Counted from the first letter of the stretch, positions 1 to 8,545 are shown. The stretch is 14,019 nucleotides of DNA from Conidiobolus incongruus B7586 (GCA_000697335.1 JNEM01014140.1:1-14019); one strand, 5' to 3'. A program made the numbers and translations. Notes: generated by a model not told the origin, from the sequence alone.

Positions 1-455
1 TAGTTATAATTTGAAGTTATATATTATTTATAATTATATAGTAACTTTTTATAATTAATAAAGGAATTAATATTAAGATATATTGAAATATTTTAAATAA
101 TAAATTAAAAACTATTTAATAGTATAAATTAAACAAAATTAATATTATTTTGTAATAAAATAATATCTTTTGCTATAATAAAAATTTTATTATTTTAAAA
201 CTTAAAGATAACAAAATAATTTTTATTAAATATCTTTTTTAATCTTATAAACTTAACCAAATTAAATATCTTTGGGATTAATTAAAAAAATAATTATAGT
301 TTTTCATCTAGTAAAAAATTTAAATTAATTTTAAAATTATATTTAAATAGCATAAATAATATTAATCTTGCTTAATTTAAAAATTAAATTAATTCTATAT
401 CTTATAGTCTTAAAAAGGTTAAAATAGCAAAAGATAAATATTTAAGATATTATTT
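1..455 (+). pseudogene. Tc1-like transposase, C-terminal remnant (copy 1)
   Basis: This is the end of a DDE transposase that would cut and paste the surrounding element in the nucleus. The stretch 150-275 aligns with the catalytic core of the other three copies. The position of the second catalytic Asp (codon 159-161, now AAT) and that of the Glu (codon 264-266, now AAA) are exactly 35 codons apart, which is the DD34E spacing of the Tc1 family. A Leu-Trp-Asp motif typical of Tc1 follows at about 270-278. The final part (about 385-455) aligns with the Tc1 C-terminus, which in the copy at 1996-3552 ends in a Lys-Ala-Lys-Asp-Gly-Tyr pattern. Many stops are present, both catalytic codons read here are changed, and the gene is dead. 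The N-terminal DNA-binding half is outside the window. Confidence 0.7.
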
Positions 456-502
456 TTTTTGTTAATACTAGAATTTATAAGTTTATGACTTATTTTAATA
501 TA

Positions 503-548
503 TTACCTTGAATTTAAAATAATGGGTAATTTTATAATTTTTGATATT
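503..548 (+). repeat. Left TIR of mariner copy A
   Basis: This region pairs imperfectly with the reverse complement of 1766-1810 and matches 7351-7395. The first bases are TTACC; an AATGGG block lies at about 520-526. Transposase-binding terminal repeats of 28-40 bp are normal for mariner; the matching stretch here is at the upper end of that range, and decay hides the exact boundary. Confidence 0.75.
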
Positions 549-613
549 TCAAATATACTATTAATTTGAAATAAATAAATATATACAAAGTTAATAGGAA
601 ATTTATATTTTTA

Positions 614-632
614 ATATATATATATATATAAT
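614..632. repeat. TA dinucleotide run in mariner 5' leader (copy A)
   Basis: A run of about nine TA units lies between the left TIR and the transposase reading frame. It occurs at the equivalent position in the second mariner (7466-7489, longer there), so it was part of the element before both insertions and differs between copies only in length. It could have acted as a promoter-like leader, but nothing beyond its position supports this. Confidence 0.75.
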
Positions 633-668
633 AATTTTTCTGATTAAAAAAAAACTTTTTAAAGTTTG

Positions 669-1685
669 TTGTTTAATTTAATCATACTTAAATTAAATAA
701 TGATGATCAAAAGTTTTTTATTTTAATATCTGTAAAACTTAACCATAAACCCTCTAAAATTATTTAAAATTTACAAGCAGCTTTTGGTAATAAAGTATTA
801 TCTAAATTAACAATTTATTACTAGGTAAATCACTTTAAAACTAAGAGAAAAACTATTTAAAAATTGCTAAAATCTAGAAAACTAACTTCAACTATCACTC
901 ATTCAATTATTAATATAGTGAAAAAATATATTGAAAAATACCTTTTTATTTTAGCTAAAGAACTATTTAAGCACTTTAATATTTGTTTTATAAGTATTTT
1001 ATATTTATTAAAGTTTAAACTTAAATTAAATAAATAAAAATATAAAATAAATACCTTATAATTTAACAAAAGCTTAGAAAAAAGCTAGAGTAGTTATTAC
1101 TAAACAAAACTTACTAAAATATTATTAAAAGCTTAAATTTTTATAGTAAATAATTATAATTGATGAATCTTAAATCCCTATATATAATCCTTTACTAAAA
1201 CATAAATCAAGATGTTAGATTAAGTTAAATTAACTCCCTCTATAAATCTGTTTAAATAACTATTTTATTAATAAATAAATGTTAATTATTATAATTGAAT
1301 ATAATATTATATACTAATCTTATTTAGTTCCTGAAGGAAAATCAATTAATAATAAACTTTATATTTCTTTTTTAAATAAAAGTATTTTTAATTAGTGTTC
1401 TCAATATAATTTGAGAAAAAAAATTATTTTATATGATAATTATAAAATATATAAATCTAAAGCTATAAAAAACTTTTTAATAAAAATAACTAGAAAAAAC
1501 TACTATATCTAGTATACTCTTTAGATTATAACTTATATGATTATAATTGCTTTAATTAATTAAAAAACCAGCTTACAAAAAAGAAAATTTCTGCAAAAAA
1601 ATTTAATTGATTTGTAAAATATCAAGTTTCAGTCTTTAATAAAAAGGACTGTTTTTTAAGTATTAGATCTTTACTAAAAATATAG
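669..1685 (+). pseudogene. Mariner transposase pseudogene (copy A)
   Basis: This is a DD34D mariner transposase relic, alignable along its whole length with the better copy at 7529-8545. The region is 1017 bp in both. The catalytic Asp codons lie at 1162-1164 (Asp-Glu-Ser context) and 1435-1437 (now in a Tyr-Asp-Asn context), and the third at 1539-1541. The first two are 91 codons apart, as in the other copy. Between the second and third the distance is 104 bases instead of 105, so a base has been lost there (near 1480-1490), and one extra base lies in the N-terminal half. Many stop codons are present, including TAA where the other copy has CAA, so this copy has been hit on both strands and is more decayed than its sister. 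Confidence 0.82.
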
Positions 1686-1765
1686 CAAAAGTTATTAATA
1701 AAAAAAGAAACTATTAAATCTATGTTATATATTTATTTTTAATATTATTTATTAAAATATTTATT

Positions 1766-1810
1766 TATTTTAAATTACAAAAAATTCCTTTTATTAATAG
1801 TATAAAGTAA
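1766..1810 (-). repeat. Right TIR of mariner copy A
   Basis: On the reverse strand this begins TTACTTT and contains a GGAATTTTTT block, matching both the left TIR (503-548) and the right TIR of the second mariner (8625-8669). It ends at 1810 and is followed by the TA target duplication at 1811-1812. Confidence 0.75.
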
Positions 1811-1995
1811 TAATTTTAATTTTAATATATCAAATAAGAGTTAATTATATTTAATCTATATATTTAATTATGAAAAATAAATATTTATTAATTACATAGC
1901 TTTAAATATCTTTATTTAAATAGAATTTAATGAAGATATTAATAATAATATAGATGTCTTTAATTTTATAGATTATTTTTATAAGATAATATATA

Positions 1996-2204
1996 CTAGC
2001 TTGCAAAAGTGAGTTATAAAATTAAAAATATATATATTTCTATTAAAATCTTAATCAATACTAATTTAAATAAAATTATATTAAACTATGTAATTAATAT
2101 ATATTTTTAATTTATAATACAATATATACAGTTAAATTTAATTAATTATTAATTGATATATTAATATTAAAAGTATACTTAAGATAAGCTATAAATCTAC
2201 AAGT
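1996..2204 (+). repeat. Left ~209-bp inverted repeat with two direct repeats (copy 2)
   Basis: The outer direct repeat is at about 2003-2024 and the inner one at about 2180-2202, in the same orientation, 175 bp apart. The arm between them matches the equivalent arm of the copy at 5816-8702 (5842-6000). The inner repeat is more damaged (GAG core changed) than the outer one. In known IR/DR elements both repeats are transposase binding sites; here that is inferred by analogy. Confidence 0.85.
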
Positions 2205-2225
2205 TTTAGTATTGATAGAAAAATT

Positions 2226-3240
2226 GATATCTAGTATATCCATCTTTTGCTTTTCTAACTTCTTTAAGTTTATAGGGTATAAAGTTAACTAGCTTCTTAT
2301 ATTAAACAAGATAAATATTATTTTAAGCTTCTTAAATATACTCTTAAAGTTAATTTAAATTTTTTGTTAGGGGGAAAGCTTTAATTGATTTTTTTAGTTA
2401 ATCCCAAAGATATTTAATTGGGTTAAAATTAAGAGATTGAGGAGGTTATTTCATAATAGTTATTTTGTTATTTTTAAGCCATTTAATAGTAGAATTTGTA
2501 GTATAACAAGGTATATTATCTTGTTAGAAAATAATATTTGATTTTATTTAATCTATACTACTCAATAGTTTTTTTCAATTTATTGTTTAGAATATTTTAA
2601 TACATTTTAGCATTAATTCCCCTATTAACCATACAAAGATACTTTACACCTAAAGATAACATATATCCCTAAACTATAATTAACTCATTATTTTATTTTT
2701 TGGTTATAATAACATAATGGTTATAAAGTGATTCTTTATCTTTTTTGAAACATTTAGCTTTTTTATTAAATTTATTAAAATATATCTTTGTTTCATTAAA
2801 TTAAATAACCTTACTCTAATTAGTTTCAGTTCAACTTTAGTGTTGATATTTAAACTCCCACCTAACTTTATAATAAGACTTCTTTAGTTAAAGGTGTTTT
2901 TTTTAAAGTATAAGCAATATTTATTCTAACATAAAATATATATAATAGTATTAATACTAACTAATATTCTTGTATAGTTTTATAATTCTTGTTCTACTTC
3001 AAAAGTAATATTACACTTACTTATACTAACTAATCTATAAATATACTTTTTATTATATTAATCAATAATCTTAACATACTTAAGTTTTGGTTTAGGTGTT
3101 TCTTTAGCATTATTCTTAATAACCCTAACTATAGTAGATTAGCTAATACTAGTAATTCTAGCAATCTCACAAGTTAATTTATTTTTATTATAAAATTGAA
3201 TAATGCATAAGAAAACTTATTTAGGGAGAGATTTAAGTAT
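2226..3240 (-). pseudogene. Tc1-like DD34E transposase pseudogene (copy 2)
   Basis: This is a relic of a roughly 338-residue DDE transposase, the normal Tc1 length. Read on the minus strand, the N-terminal part (about 3185-3110) holds a helix-turn-helix stretch of the type IARIT-S-S-STI-R-IKN. The first catalytic position lies in a Phe-Asn-Glu-Thr context near 2795 (Asp replaced by Asn). The second is intact in a Gln-Asp-Asn context at codon 2518-2520. The third, expected Glu, is at codon 2413-2415 and reads Lys, followed by Tyr-Leu-Trp-Asp. The second and third sites are 35 codons apart. The C-terminus (near 2300-2230) carries the Val-Arg-Lys-Ala-Lys-Asp-Gly-Tyr-Thr pattern common in Tc1. 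Stops fall mostly at Gln and Trp positions. No convincing start codon survives. Confidence 0.87.
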
Positions 3241-3342
3241 TATAATATTAATTTTAAAATATTAGCTTAATAGTTTTATAATATATATAATACAATAAAA
3301 AAAGATATATATATTTTGTTATTTATACTCTTTTAATTTATA

Positions 3343-3552
3343 AACCCATAAATTTATAACTCACCTTGGTTAAATTTTAGATTTTGATATATTAACCAAT
3401 AGCTAAAATAATATAATCAAATATTGTTAGTTATATTCAATTAAAGTAGGTATATTATATATTTTAATTTAAATTTATTTAATTAGGAATTATATAAGAT
3501 ATAAGTAAATATTTAAGTAATTTTGATTTTATAACTCACTTTTGTGGGCTAG
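3343..3552 (-). repeat. Right ~210-bp inverted repeat with two direct repeats (copy 2)
   Basis: The inner direct repeat is at about 3343-3366 and the outer at about 3522-3545, 175 bp apart, both reading GTGAGTTATAAA-like on the minus strand. The intervening arm matches that of the copy at the right window edge (13840-13975) very well, which confirms that it belongs to the element and is not chance flanking DNA. Confidence 0.87.
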
Positions 3553-3554
3553 TA

Positions 3555-3901
3555 TATATTATTATATTAATATTATATTAATAACTAAAATTAATATTTT
3601 AAAATCTATTAATATTAGAATATTTAAATCTAATTTTAAAACAATTTATTAATATGTTAATTAAAATTATAATTAAAATAAATAACTAAAAAGATTAAAG
3701 ATATTATTGTTTATTAATTTATAATAGTTAAGATAATTAAAGTTTATAGTATAAATATATTTAAACTTAAATATAAGATTATTAAGATTATTAAGATTAA
3801 TAAGACTATTAAGATTATAATTTTATATGACAAATAATATATTTATTAAATAATGGATATATATAGTTTTATTAATATTATAGAAATTAAAAAAAATTAT
3901 A
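3555..3901. other. Unassigned AT-rich spacer between two Tc1 copies
   Basis: About 350 bp lie outside every recognised element. I see no coding pattern, no match to the three families and no terminal repeats. Apart from a 9-bp tandem repeat (3772-3816) it is plain A/T-rich sequence. It is the only candidate here for original host DNA, or for an element too decayed to recognise. Confidence 0.6.
3772..3816. repeat. 9-bp tandem repeat, unit ATTAAGATT, about five units
   Basis: The units are 3781-3789 and 3790-3798 (perfect), 3799-3807 (imperfect), 3808-3816 (perfect), with a degenerate unit before them at 3772-3780. It is a short minisatellite in the spacer between Tc1 copies. A role is not evident. 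Confidence 0.8.
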
Positions 3902-4221
3902 TACTAACTTATAAAAATAAATCATAAAAAAAATCATTTATATATTTTCCTTTTATTTAAATAATTTCCATTAAATTAATTTTAATTAAAATATTTAATT
4001 TTAGTCTATTATTTTATTATAATAGGTTATAATTGATTATATATAATATATTATTGTTTAATATATCAAATCATAAATTTTAAATAAGATAAGTCATAAA
4101 TATATTGGTCTATAAGTTAAACAAGTATATAAAATAAGAATTCTTTAAATTTTTTTAATAAATTATATATATATATTTATATAATAATTTTAAGTTATTA
4201 TTTTAAATAATATTAATAATA

Positions 4222-4335
4222 AAATACCTAAATCTTTTTTAAAAGATTTACTTATATATTAATTAATTTTATAATAAAAATAATTTAACTTATAGGATTA
4301 TTAGAATTACTAATATTAGCTAGTTTATTATAGTT
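4222..4335 (+). pseudogene. Tc1-like transposase, N-terminal fragment (copy 4)
   Basis: This aligns with the reverse complement of the N-terminal coding region of the copies at 5816-8702 (about 6950-7060) and 1996-3552. It covers the helix-turn-helix DNA-binding region, recognisable by the repeated Ile-Thr/Ser pattern around 4295-4330. The fragment stops inside the helix-turn-helix because the gypsy element is inserted there. The remainder of the gene is at 12917-13795. The fragment is dead, with stops in frame. Confidence 0.7.
4331..4335. repeat. Target site duplication, left copy (gypsy element)
   Basis: TAGTT lies immediately left of the 5' LTR and pairs with TATTT at 12912-12916. The uninterrupted Tc1 copies have a TAGCT-like sequence at this point, so a 5-bp duplication with later point changes explains both. 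Five bp is the usual duplication size for Ty3/gypsy elements. Confidence 0.65.
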
Positions 4336-4720
4336 TATTAAGAGACTAATTCTCTAAATTCTTATATACTTTTATATAATTTAATTAGTTATAAATTATA
4401 TGATTAATTTATACTTATATAGTTAAATTAATTATATAAATAATATTAAATTATCTAATAAATTAAGTTCTTTTTTTTCCTCTTAAATTCTTACTATTTT
4501 TTATTTTTATACTAATTTTAAAATTGAAACTACTTCCTGTTAACATTATAATATATTGGCACTACCTAATATAAACCTTAATAAATCAGTGACTCACTTT
4601 AATTTGAAGCTTAATTAAACTTTGTTTATACTTACACACTACAATTATATTCTACACTATATTACTTTTATATTAAGTCTTCCTCTATATTATATTAGTT
4701 TAACTATCACTATACTTATA
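4336..4720 (+). repeat. 5' LTR (gypsy fossil)
   Basis: About 385 bp, matching 12523-12911 along its full length. The start is set where similarity to the 3' LTR begins, directly after the target duplication. The end is set just before the TGG of the primer binding site. The termini now read TATTA and TTATA, compatible with an original TG...CA pair after transitions. Confidence 0.88.
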
Positions 4721-4738
4721 TGGTAACAGCAATAAAAT
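4721..4738 (+). other. Primer binding site (gypsy fossil)
   Basis: TGGTAACAGC directly follows the 5' LTR. A TGG start pairs with the CCA end of a tRNA, which is the usual minus-strand primer arrangement. I cannot say which tRNA. Confidence 0.6.
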
Positions 4739-4859
4739 TATCAAAAACCTTCTAGAAATTAATAATTATCTGTATTAAAACTATTTATTATTATTTTAAA
4801 TTTTATCTATAATCTATTTTATTTAAATTTAATATTATATATTATAATGTTATTAAAAA

Positions 4860-5815
4860 AAGAGATATCTTTATATTATTTTAATGATGATAGTAGTTTA
4901 ATTACTAAGTGAATCTAAGACTTTAGCTTTTAAAAACTTACTATACTTTAAAAAGCCTATATTAAATAACTTCTGATTGAAAAATTTATGTTTCAAAAAG
5001 CTTAAATCTAACAAACTAGCTATTTCACTATTATTAATATATTAAACCACCTCCTTAACATTTTTAAAAATAAATTAACTACTTATAATAGTTTTAAAAA
5101 CCTTTACAAACATAAAAACTAATTTAAAAATATAAAAAATTACTTTGATTTAATCTATGATGAAGATTTAAAAAATTACATTAAATTAGCTATTTTTTTT
5201 AGAAAAATCTACTTATACCTGGTGATTAACTTATTATAAACTTAATCATAAAGAATCTTTTAGAAGATAACTTACTATAAAAATATAAACTTTTAAACAA
5301 TTGGAAAAAGCCTTTAAAAAAAGTATTACCTAAAAATTCAAGTTTAATTAGCAAGAGAAAAGTTTTTTTAGCTTAAATTAAAAACTTCTATAACATAATT
5401 AATTAAGAAATTTAATGAGATATGTTTAAATATATTAAATATCACTAAAAAAAATAAATCCACAAACTATTATAATGTTTTAATTTTCAAATAAAGCTTT
5501 AGTTAGTTAGTAGAGAATATTTTAATAATATATCTTTTTTTGATATTTGTAATATAGTAATTATATTTAATAATTAATTATATTATATAATTAAATCTTT
5601 ATCCTAAGAATTAATCTTTTAAAACTTACTTTAGCTTACTTAAGTTTCAAATAATAAATATTTCTACTTTAAAGCTTTATGAGTAAATTTTTAATAAAGA
5701 TGTTAAAACCTACTTAAAAATAAATAAAGGTTATTACTACTATTAAAAGACTTAAGTTAATTATAATGCTAATAAATACCTTTTAAAAAACAATATCTGT
5801 TTAATTTTTAATATA
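4860..5815 (+). pseudogene. gag-like region (gypsy fossil)
   Basis: This is the region between the primer binding site and the Tc1 insertion. Assignment rests mainly on position. In addition, 5727-5775 has the spacing and Gly/Asn/Lys content of a retroviral-type zinc knuckle, as found at the end of gag nucleocapsid. The rest is too decayed to assign to domains. It is broken throughout. Gag would form the particle shell and bind the RNA. Confidence 0.5.
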
Positions 5816-6028
5816 TTAACCTATAAAAATGAGTTATAAAATTAAAAACACTTATATTTTTACTAATGACTTGATTAATATTTAATAAAATAAACTTAAT
5901 TTATATAATTAAAATCTATTATATTTATTAATAATATATATCATTATATAATAATATTTAGTTATTAGTTAGTTAAAATATAAACACTTAAATTTTATCT
6001 AAGGTGAATTATAAATTTATAGGTTTTT
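5816..6028 (+). repeat. Left inverted repeat with two direct repeats (copy 3)
   Basis: The outer GAGTTATAAAATTAAAAA-type repeat starts near 5831 and the inner GTGAATTATAAATTTATAGG-type repeat near 6005, in the same orientation and 175 bp apart, identical to the spacing in the copy at 1996-3552. This repeated spacing in two unlinked insertions shows that both repeats belong to one terminal structure. Confidence 0.85.
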
Positions 6029-6049
6029 AGTGATAAAAAAAATTAAAAC

Positions 6050-7060
6050 TTAATGTATCTACCTTTAACTTTTCTAATTTCTTTTAGTTTATAGGGTATA
6101 AAATCAATTAACTTTTTATAATAAAAAGGGTTAATCTTATTCTATGCTTCTTAAATATATTTTTAAAGTTGATTTAAATTTTTTACTAGGGGGAAAGCTT
6201 TAATAGTATTTTTTAACTAATCCTAAAGGTGTTTAATTAGGTTAAGGTTAAGAAATTGACAAAACTACTTTATAATTATTATCTTGTTATTTTTAAGCTA
6301 TATAGTAATAAAAGCTATAATATAACAAAAGGTATTATCTTACTAGAAAATAAATTTAGATTTATTTAACCTATACAATTTAATAGTTTTTTTCAATTTA
6401 TTGTTTAAAATATTTTAATATATTTTAGTATTAATTCCCCTATTATTTTTATAAAGATACTTTATATTTAAAGATAATATATATCTGTAAACAATAATTA
6501 ACCTACTATTGTACTTTTAGGTAAAATTAATATGTTAGTCACAAAATAATTCTATATCTTTTTTAAAACATTTAGTGTTTCTATTAGATTTACTAAAGTA
6601 TATTTTTGTTTTATTAAACTAAATAACCTTACTCTAATTAGTTTTAGTTTAACATTAGTTATAATATTTAAACTTTTATTTAACTTTATAATGGGATTTT
6701 TTTGTTGTGGGTGTTTTTTCTTAAAGTGTAAGTGATATCTATGCTAATATAAAACACATATAATAATATTAGTGTTAACTAATATTCTTGTATAGTTTTA
6801 TAGTTCCTGCTATATTTCTACAATAGTACTACATTTACTTATATTAACAAACTTATAAATATACTTCTTATTATATTTATCTATAATTTTAACATATTTA
6901 AATTTAAGTTTAAATGTGGTTTTATTGCTATTCTTAATAATTTTAGCTATAGTAAACTAGTTAACACTAGTAATTCTAGTAATATTATAATTTAATTTAT
7001 CTTTTTTATAAGGTTAATTGATGTATAAGTAGATTTTTTTAAAGAGGGATTTAAGTATAA
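6050..7060 (-). pseudogene. Tc1-like DD34E transposase pseudogene (copy 3)
   Basis: This is the same protein family as at 2226-3240, alignable from end to end. On the minus strand, the helix-turn-helix region is at about 7010-6940, with an Ile-Thr-Arg-Ile-Thr-Ser-Val pattern and a Thr-Ile-Ala-Lys-Ile-Ile-Lys-Asn stretch. The second catalytic Asp is at codon 6337-6339. The expected Glu is at codon 6232-6234 and reads Lys, as it does in all four copies. The two are 35 codons apart. Stops occur throughout and no start is evident. As the transposase is the only protein of such elements, the copy is dead and at best could be moved by protein made elsewhere. Confidence 0.85.
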
Positions 7061-7350
7061 TAATAGTAATAAAAAAATTTAGTATATTTATATAATATTA
7101 TATAAAATAATAACAAAGAGAGAAAAAAGATATAGTTATATATTGTTAAATATATCCCTTTATCTCAAAAACCTACAAATTTATAACTTGCTTTAGTTAA
7201 ATATTAAAGGTTAATATTTTTGCTAATAGTTTACTAAATATATTTAAATATATTTATTTATGATTAAATAATATACCTCAATTATATATTATAATTTTAA
7301 GTAAATTAATATATATAATTGTTTTAGTTATTAATTAAAATATATATATA

Positions 7351-7395
7351 TTACCATAGAATCAAAGAAATAGGAAATTTTTTAATTTCTAATTT
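7351..7395 (+). repeat. Left TIR of mariner copy D
   Basis: This matches the left end of copy A (503-548) and, inverted, 8625-8669. Shared blocks are TTACC, a GGAAATTTTTT-type run and a downstream TTCAAA stretch. The first ~30 bp are the clearest. Confidence 0.75.
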
Positions 7396-7465
7396 TTCAA
7401 ACATATTATTAGTTTCAAATAAGCAAATATATACAAAACAAATAGGAAAATAAATAGTTTTGAAT

Positions 7466-7489
7466 TATATATATATATATATATATATA
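7466..7489. repeat. TA dinucleotide run in mariner 5' leader (copy D)
   Basis: About twelve TA units lie between the left TIR and the transposase frame, at the same position as the shorter run in copy A (614-632). Confidence 0.8.
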
Positions 7490-7528
7490 ATAATTTTTTT
7501 GATTAAAAAATGAATTTTTTAAAATTAG

Positions 7529-8545
7529 TTGTTTAATTTAATCATACTTAAACTAAATAGTAACCATCAAAAGTCTTTTATTTTAGTATCAGTAAAACTT
7601 AACCACAAACCCTCTAAAATCATTCAAAATTTACAAACAGCTTTTGGTAATAAAGTATTATCTAAATCAACAATTTATTGCTGGGTAAATTACTTTAAGG
7701 CTAGGAGAGAAACTACCCAAAACTTGCTAAAATCTAGAAGATTAATTTCAACTGTCACTCTTCTAATTATTAATAAAGTAAAAGATTATATTAAAAAACA
7801 CCCTTTTATTTTAGCTAGAGAATTATCAAGACATTTTAATATTAGTCACACAAGTATTTTATATATATTAATGTTTAAATTAAAATTAATTAATAAAAAT
7901 ATAAAATAGGTACCTTATAATTTAACTAAAGCTCAAAAAAAAGCTAGAGTAGCTATTGTTAAACAAAACTTACTAAGGTATAACTAGAAACCAAGGCTTT
8001 TAAAGTGAATTATTACAATTGATGAATCTTAGATTCTTTTGTATAATCCTTTGCTAAAACATAAATCAAGGTGTTAGATTAAACCAAATCAACCCCCTCC
8101 ACAAATTCCTTTAAATAAGCACTTTATTGATAAGTGAATGTTAATTGAAGTAATAGATTATAATAGCATATGCTATTCTTATTTAGTTCCTAAAGGAAAA
8201 TCCATTAATAATAAACTTTATATTTCTTTTTTAAATAAAACTATTTCTAATTAGTATTATCAATATAATTTGAGAAAACCTATTATTTTGCATGATAATT
8301 GTAAAATATATAAATCTAAAGTTATAAAAAACTTTCTAATTAAAAATAACTGGAAAGAACTACTACATCTAGTATATTCCTTAGATTATAACCTATGTGA
8401 TTATAATTGTTTTAGGCAATTAAAAAACCAACTTGCAAGAAAGAAAATTTCTACAGGAAAATTTAATTGGTTTGTGAAACATCAAATTTCAGTCTTTAAT
8501 AAAAAGAACTGTTTTTTAGGTGTTAGATCTTTGCTAAAAGTATAG
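7529..8545 (+). pseudogene. Mariner transposase pseudogene (copy D), one frame, seven in-frame stops
   Basis: This is a mariner-family transposase of about 338 codons. The N-terminal half (7529-7909) is open and shows two helix-turn-helix-like parts. One has a Phe-Gly...Ser-Thr-Ile-Tyr-Cys-Trp-Val pattern near 7650-7690, with an Arg-Arg linker after it. The second has Leu-Ser-Arg-His-Phe-Asn-Ile-Ser-His near 7815-7850. Next come the family's Val-Pro and Leu-Thr...Gln-Lys-Lys-Ala-Arg-Val block (7910-7951) and the catalytic Asp codons at 8021-8023, 8294-8296 and 8399-8401. The last two are separated by 34 residues, with Asp in the third place: DD34D, true mariner rather than Tc1. The stretch 8270-8545 is open to the natural stop. 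Stops at 7907, 7985, 8006, 8030, 8075, 8135 and 8252 are all TAG or TGA. There is no frameshift. No ATG fits upstream: TTG at 7529 is merely the first codon of the open stretch. Confidence 0.93.

Larger units (their letters stand above)
503..1810 (+). mobile_element. Mariner (DD34D) transposon, copy A
   Basis: This is a full-length but dead mariner of 1308 bp. It begins TTACC and ends GGTAA-like (GTAA), with TA on both sides (501-502 and 1811-1812), the target duplication expected of the Tc1/mariner superfamily. The ends match those of the copy at 7351-8669 over about 30-45 bp, including a shared AATGGG/AATTTTTT-like stretch. A TA dinucleotide run (about 614-632) lies between the left TIR and the coding region, at the same place as in the other copy. 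The element is inserted in the right terminal repeat of a Tc1-like element, a few bases beyond its inner direct repeat. Confidence 0.88.
1..1989 (+). mobile_element. Tc1-like IR/DR transposon, copy 1 (5' end outside window, split by a mariner)
   Basis: This is the 3' part of a Tc1-like element whose transposase reads on the plus strand. Its own sequence is 1-502 plus 1813-1989; a mariner (503-1810) with its TA duplication sits between. About 680 bp of the roughly 1.55 kb family length is present, so the 5' half lies left of the window. The right end is recognised by alignment to the copy at 1996-3552: inner direct repeat around 479-497, outer direct repeat around 1963-1989, then TA at 1990-1991. 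The distance between the two direct repeats is about 173 bp once the mariner is removed, against 175 bp in the intact copy. Heavy C-to-T/G-to-A decay makes the repeats hard to see without the other copies. Confidence 0.8.
1996..3552 (-). mobile_element. Tc1-like IR/DR transposon, copy 2 (complete, dead)
   Basis: This is the only uninterrupted copy of the family in the window, 1557 bp, flanked by TA at 1994-1995 and 3553-3554. The two ends are inverted: the left starts CTAGC and the right ends GCTAG, each running into a GTGAGTTATAAAAT-like outer direct repeat. A second, inner copy of that repeat occurs in each arm. Measured from the same base of the repeat core, the spacing is 175 bp on both sides (2011 to 2186 on the left; 3362 to 3537 on the right). 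The transposase lies between the inner repeats on the minus strand. The layout is that of the IR/DR group of Tc1 elements (Sleeping Beauty, Minos and relatives are the known examples). It abuts Tc1 copy 1 with only TATATA between them. Confidence 0.9.
3904..4335 (+). mobile_element. Tc1-like IR/DR transposon, copy 4, left part (split by gypsy element)
   Basis: The left end begins CTAAC after TA at 3902-3903 and aligns with the outer end of the copy at 1996. The outer direct repeat is at about 3911-3931 and the inner at about 4086-4108, 172 bp apart. The following sequence aligns with the transposase N-terminus of the other copies up to 4335, where a gypsy LTR begins. The alignment resumes at 12912, on the far side of the gypsy element. 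The two parts together (about 1.55 kb after adding the few bases outside the window) make one whole-length copy in plus orientation. Confidence 0.85.

Noticed and set aside
1996-3552. Two different transposons, one nested in the other, to explain the inner and outer inverted repeats
   Set aside because: The inner-to-outer spacing is about 175 bp on both arms and in all four copies, which chance nesting could not produce. No TA duplication is visible at the inner repeats.
3772-3816. The 9-bp tandem repeat as an origin iteron or CRISPR-like array
   Set aside because: The units are contiguous, short and A/T-only apart from one G, without spacers, associated genes or origin features. It is a simple minisatellite.
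7529-8545. An alternative genetic code reading TAG or TGA as Trp, which would make the mariner frame open
   Set aside because: TGG codons still occur in the same frame (for example near 7681, 8351 and 8468), and all other elements here show TAA, TAG and TGA scattered as expected from transitions. Decay explains it better.
8270-8545. A separate small protein gene of 91 codons
   Set aside because: It is in the same frame as 7529-7909 and carries the second and third catalytic Asp of the mariner transposase, so it is the C-terminal part of that pseudogene.
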